NCBI GenBank assembly: GCA_041484195.1
Contig: JBGPHC010000055.1
Coordinates: 1 to 8,194, forward strand
Source: PSRI01 sp041484195
Lineage (GTDB): Bacteria > Bacteroidota > Bacteroidia > Chitinophagales > Chitinophagaceae
Length of the DNA: 8,194 bases
Direction: 5' to 3'
The position numbers and the translations under genes are program-made. Below are positions 5,739 to 8,194 of the stretch, piece by piece (the stretch's first letter is position 1; each line of letters opens with the position of its first letter). The notes under the pieces were generated by a model. That model was given only the letters and a program-made list of their open reading frames with translations. It was not told where the DNA came from and ran no database searches.

Positions 5739-5819
5739 TTCACAATTTGTGCTTAATACGCAACGTTTTATACTTAATGCCCTATTGGCATGATTTGAGA
5801 TAAAATAGCGTCTCAACTT
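5739..5819. promoter_or_regulatory. Divergent control region of the phosphorelay genes, with two dyads
   Basis: These 81 bp must start both the kinase gene (plus) and the Hpt-regulator operon (minus). Two perfect inverted repeats stand out: ATGCC-CTATT-GGCAT (5777-5791), near the middle, and CACAA-T-TTGTG (5741-5751), just before the Hpt start codon. Either may be an operator; the second could also sequester the Hpt start. I find no good TAnnTTTG box on either strand and no copy of the ATCGAAGAA repeat, so autoregulation by the LytTR protein through that word is not supported. Confidence 0.4.
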
Positions 5820-7964
5820 ATGAAAACGAATGTTTTAGACAAATTAGTATCTGTCGGTTACAGTATTTTGGACAATGGCACCGACCCATCACTGGGAAGA
5901 GAGACCCGTAAAAGTGTTCAAAGACTGATCCTGTTCATTATATTCGGAATCGGAGTGAACTTGGTTTGCCTCCTGCTAAACTATTTTAACGGCCTCTATG
6001 TAAGTGCGTCCCTCAATATCATTTGCATCCTGCTTCTAACGGTAAGCTACTTCCTGAATAAAGACGGGAAACTGGCCTTCGCCAAGGTTCTGGGCATCGT
6101 AACTGTGAATTTTTATCTCTTCGCCATCAGCTATGTGGAAGGACTTCGTGCGGGAGAACAACTCTACTACTTCCCCTTTCTTCTGGCCCTCATATTCGTA
6201 ATCGACCTCAAGAAGAATTACCAGGAATTGATCATGACCGGTGTGATCACATTCATTACAACAGCCATGATTTTTATTTTGGCGCCTTATGTGAGTACAG
6301 TTCAAACCATCAACAACGACCAATATAGCAGTCTCTCCAGCTCCAATCTCAGTCTTTCACTGATCATTACGGCATTGTTCACATACTACATCCTGAAAGC
6401 CCTTGAAAAGAATGAAGAAAAAATACTGGATGAAAAAAAGTTTACTGATACGATCTACGATACATCCCTCGACGCCGTTTTCATTGTAGATACCACCACA
6501 CTCCTGATCACCGATTGCAACAAGAGTGCCGTGGAAGTTTTTGGTTTCAGTAACAAAAACGAAATCTTTGGCTCGCCCGCAAAATTCCTGCTGGGTGAAA
6601 AAATGGAGGAATACATCCTGCTTCAGGGCAAACAATCCTTCCAGAAAAATTCACCCTGGTATGGGAATATGGATTTCTCCCGCAAGGATGATACTCCGTT
6701 TTTCGGCTATGTAAATGTGGTGCCATTTATCCATAGCAATATTATTTATTGTAAGATCAGTATCCTGGATATAACCGAAATCAAGATTGCCGAATTCGAA
6801 ATCCTCAAAGCCAAGGAAAGGGCAGAAAGAGCCACGAAGGTGAAGTCAAGATTCCTTTCCAATATGAGTCATGAACTGAGGACACCCTTGAATGCCATCA
6901 TCGGTACTACCAACCTCATCCTGCAGGAAGAATACCTGCCATCTCAAAGACAGAGTTTCGACGTACTGAAATACTCTTCCGAGCACATGATGCAATTGGT
7001 GACGGATATCCTCGATTTCAGCAAGATTGAAGCGGGAAAAATGGAACTGGAAAACACACCCTTTAATCTGAAAACATTTCTGCAAAAAGTAGTTAGCTCA
7101 TTCACATCGCCCATCACTAAGAGGAACCTGGAATTCAAAGTGGATATTGATGAACACGTAGATATTGAAATAACGGGTGATGAAATGCGCTTGAACCAGG
7201 TGCTCAATAACCTGCTTTCGAACGCCGTTAAATTCACAGACCAGGGTACTATCACAGTAACCGTGAAGACCCTGCACCGCAAAAGCCATAGCTCCGATAT
7301 ATATTTCGCCATCTCCGACACTGGTATAGGCATAGCGGCGAATAAGGTGAGACAGGTATTTGAAAGTTTCACCCAGGCCGACATCGAAACCACAAGGAAG
7401 TTTGGCGGAACAGGGTTGGGACTCGCCATCAGTAAGAAGATCGTTGAGAAAATGGGAGGAGACCTGCTGGTGAGCAGCGAAGTGGGAAAGGGAAGCACCT
7501 TCCATTTCACGCTCAATTTCAAGGTCACCAAGGCACAAAAATCCTATGTGGATGAGCACAAACTCAAAGGACTTTCGGACCTGGATGGAGTTAAGATCCT
7601 GTTGGCGGAGGATAATCCCATTAATATGATGGTGGCCAAACGTTTCTTGCAGAAATGGAACGCGGAAGTGGCGGAAGCCGAAAATGGGTTACAAGCTATT
7701 GAACTATTCGCCAAAAGAAAATTTGACCTGCTCCTGATTGATCTGGAAATGCCTGAAATGGATGGGGCGCAGGCCGTGGCACATATCAGGACCAGCGATT
7801 CTGAAATTCCCATTCTCGCATTTACCGCTGCCACCTATGAGAATATGAAAGATGACCTTCTTCAAAAAGGATTCACGGATTTTGTGCCAAAGCCATTCAG
7901 GCCTGAAGATTTGCACAAGAAAATACTTCAATACTGCAAGCCTGCAGTGCCGGCGCAAAAATAA
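5820..7964 (+). CDS. Membrane hybrid histidine kinase (6TM-PAS-HisKA-HATPase-REC)
   Basis: A 714-residue inner-membrane sensor kinase. About six hydrophobic segments (near 34-55, 60-79, 86-105, 115-129, 137-156 and 178-194) form the sensor; there is no large periplasmic domain, so the signal may be membrane-borne or small. A PAS-like domain (about 207-325) follows. The dimerisation domain has the H box SHELRTPLN with His351. The ATPase domain shows the N box (NQVLNNLLSNAVKF, 459-472), DTGIGI (500-505), FESFTQAD and GGTGLGLAI (529-537). The C-terminal receiver (about 591-705) has Glu597-Asp598, acceptor Asp641 in LLIDLEMPEMDG, Thr669 and Lys691. All catalytic residues are present. Expected flow is ATP to His351 to Asp641, then out to the Hpt protein encoded divergently 81 bp away. 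The stimulus cannot be read from the sequence. An insertion sequence lies just downstream but the receiver appears complete. Confidence 0.95.
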   Translation: MKTNVLDKLVSVGYSILDNGTDPSLGRETRKSVQRLILFIIFGIGVNLVCLLLNYFNGLYVSASLNIICILLLTVSYFLNKDGKLAFAKVLGIVTVNFYLFAISYVEGLRAGEQLYYFPFLLALIFVIDLKKNYQELIMTGVITFITTAMIFILAPYVSTVQTINNDQYSSLSSSNLSLSLIITALFTYYILKALEKNEEKILDEKKFTDTIYDTSLDAVFIVDTTTLLITDCNKSAVEVFGFSNKNEIFGSPAKFLLGEKMEEYILLQGKQSFQKNSPWYGNMDFSRKDDTPFFGYVNVVPFIHSNIIYCKISILDITEIKIAEFEILKAKERAERATKVKSRFLSNMSHELRTPLNAIIGTTNLILQEEYLPSQRQSFDVLKYSSEHMMQLVTDILDFSKIEAGKMELENTPFNLKTFLQKVVSSFTSPITKRNLEFKVDIDEHVDIEITGDEMRLNQVLNNLLSNAVKFTDQGTITVTVKTLHRKSHSSDIYFAISDTGIGIAANKVRQVFESFTQADIETTRKFGGTGLGLAISKKIVEKMGGDLLVSSEVGKGSTFHFTLNFKVTKAQKSYVDEHKLKGLSDLDGVKILLAEDNPINMMVAKRFLQKWNAEVAEAENGLQAIELFAKRKFDLLLIDLEMPEMDGAQAVAHIRTSDSEIPILAFTAATYENMKDDLLQKGFTDFVPKPFRPEDLHKKILQYCKPAVPAQK

Positions 7965-8065
7965 TTGCTGCTCAGGGCGTATAATCTTCTCCATGTTGCT
8001 TCGAATGTTATATGCAATCCCCAGGGCGCTCTATTCCTTTCCGATCAGGCAATAGGATTACCCAT
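7965..8065. other. Junction between the kinase gene and an insertion sequence
   Basis: The end of the IS carrying the transposase at 8066-8194 must lie in these 101 bp or left of them. AGGGCG occurs twice, followed by similar AT-rich sequence, at 7974-7979 and 8023-8028; IS1595-family ends commonly begin with GG(G), so either could be the tip. With only one end in view, neither the terminal repeat nor the target duplication can be confirmed. No kinase terminator is evident. Confidence 0.35.
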
Positions 8066-8194
8066 TTAGGCCGCATGGGCCCTATAGCGGTAGGGTGGGT
8101 GCGCCATAAATCGCTCTATGAGCTCGTGCCAGATGCTTCTTAAAGAATTTCTTCCATCGAACCGAAAAAAGAATTCATCCAGGTAGCCATGAAC
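8066..8194 (-). CDS. ISXO2/IS1595-like transposase, C-terminal fragment (runs off the window)
   Basis: The last 42 codons of a minus-strand frame that enters from beyond the right edge and ends at TAA 8066-8068. The translation contains GYLDEFFFRFDGRN, then WHELIERFMAHPPYRYR. The YLxEFxFRFNRR-like motif followed by a short Leu/Ile-rich helix and a PYxYR-like tail is the typical end of DDE transposases of the ISXO2-like (IS1595) group, which act by cut-and-paste or co-integrate transposition. The catalytic residues would lie outside the window, so intactness cannot be judged. Confidence 0.65.
   Translation of the reverse strand, partial: VHGYLDEFFFRFDGRNSLRSIWHELIERFMAHPPYRYRAHAA

Overview
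The window looks like a chromosomal segment of a Bacteroidota bacterium, most likely from the Chitinophagaceae. The reasons are a Bacteroidota-type S9B dipeptidyl peptidase, a LytTR response regulator, a TrmD of the Bacteroidota type, the general absence of Shine-Dalgarno sequences, and promoter boxes of the TTTG / TAnnTTTG kind. This placement is inference from sequence character, not from a search.

Layout from left to right: positions 1-137 hold no recognisable gene. On the minus strand, 138-2096 is a secreted DPP IV-like peptidase whose last ~75-80 residues, with the catalytic Asp and His, are missing. Divergent from it are a small S4-domain RNA-binding protein (2297-2680) and trmD (2763-3443), which has its own promoter directly against its start codon. 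A strong bidirectional hairpin terminator closes trmD.

The 1.2 kb from 3444 to 4647 has no convincing protein gene but is structured. It contains two diverged copies, exactly 530 bp apart, of a minus-strand regulatory module: two 9-bp direct repeats separated by 12 bp, then 22 bp, a -33-like box, 20 bp, a -7-like box and a conserved start region. Each copy is followed by a stretch rich in AUCC words (in the minus-strand RNA) and then by a hairpin. I read these as two candidate small-RNA genes.

The right half is a complete four-step phosphorelay in three genes. A membrane hybrid histidine kinase (5820-7964, plus) faces a divergent two-gene operon (minus) of a free-standing Hpt protein (5334-5738) and a REC-LytTR response regulator (4648-5337), joined by a 4-base ATGA overlap. 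Expected flow: kinase His351 to its own Asp641, to Hpt His67, to regulator Asp55. LytTR regulators classically bind ~9-bp direct repeats with ~12-bp spacers, which is the geometry found upstream of the two candidate small RNAs just downstream of the regulator. The central proposal is a self-contained signalling locus: membrane sensor, phosphorelay, LytTR factor and two paralogous small RNAs, comparable in logic to AgrA/RNAIII or VirR/VR-RNA.

The right edge (8066-8194, minus) carries the C-terminal end of an ISXO2/IS1595-like transposase, so an insertion sequence abuts the kinase gene.
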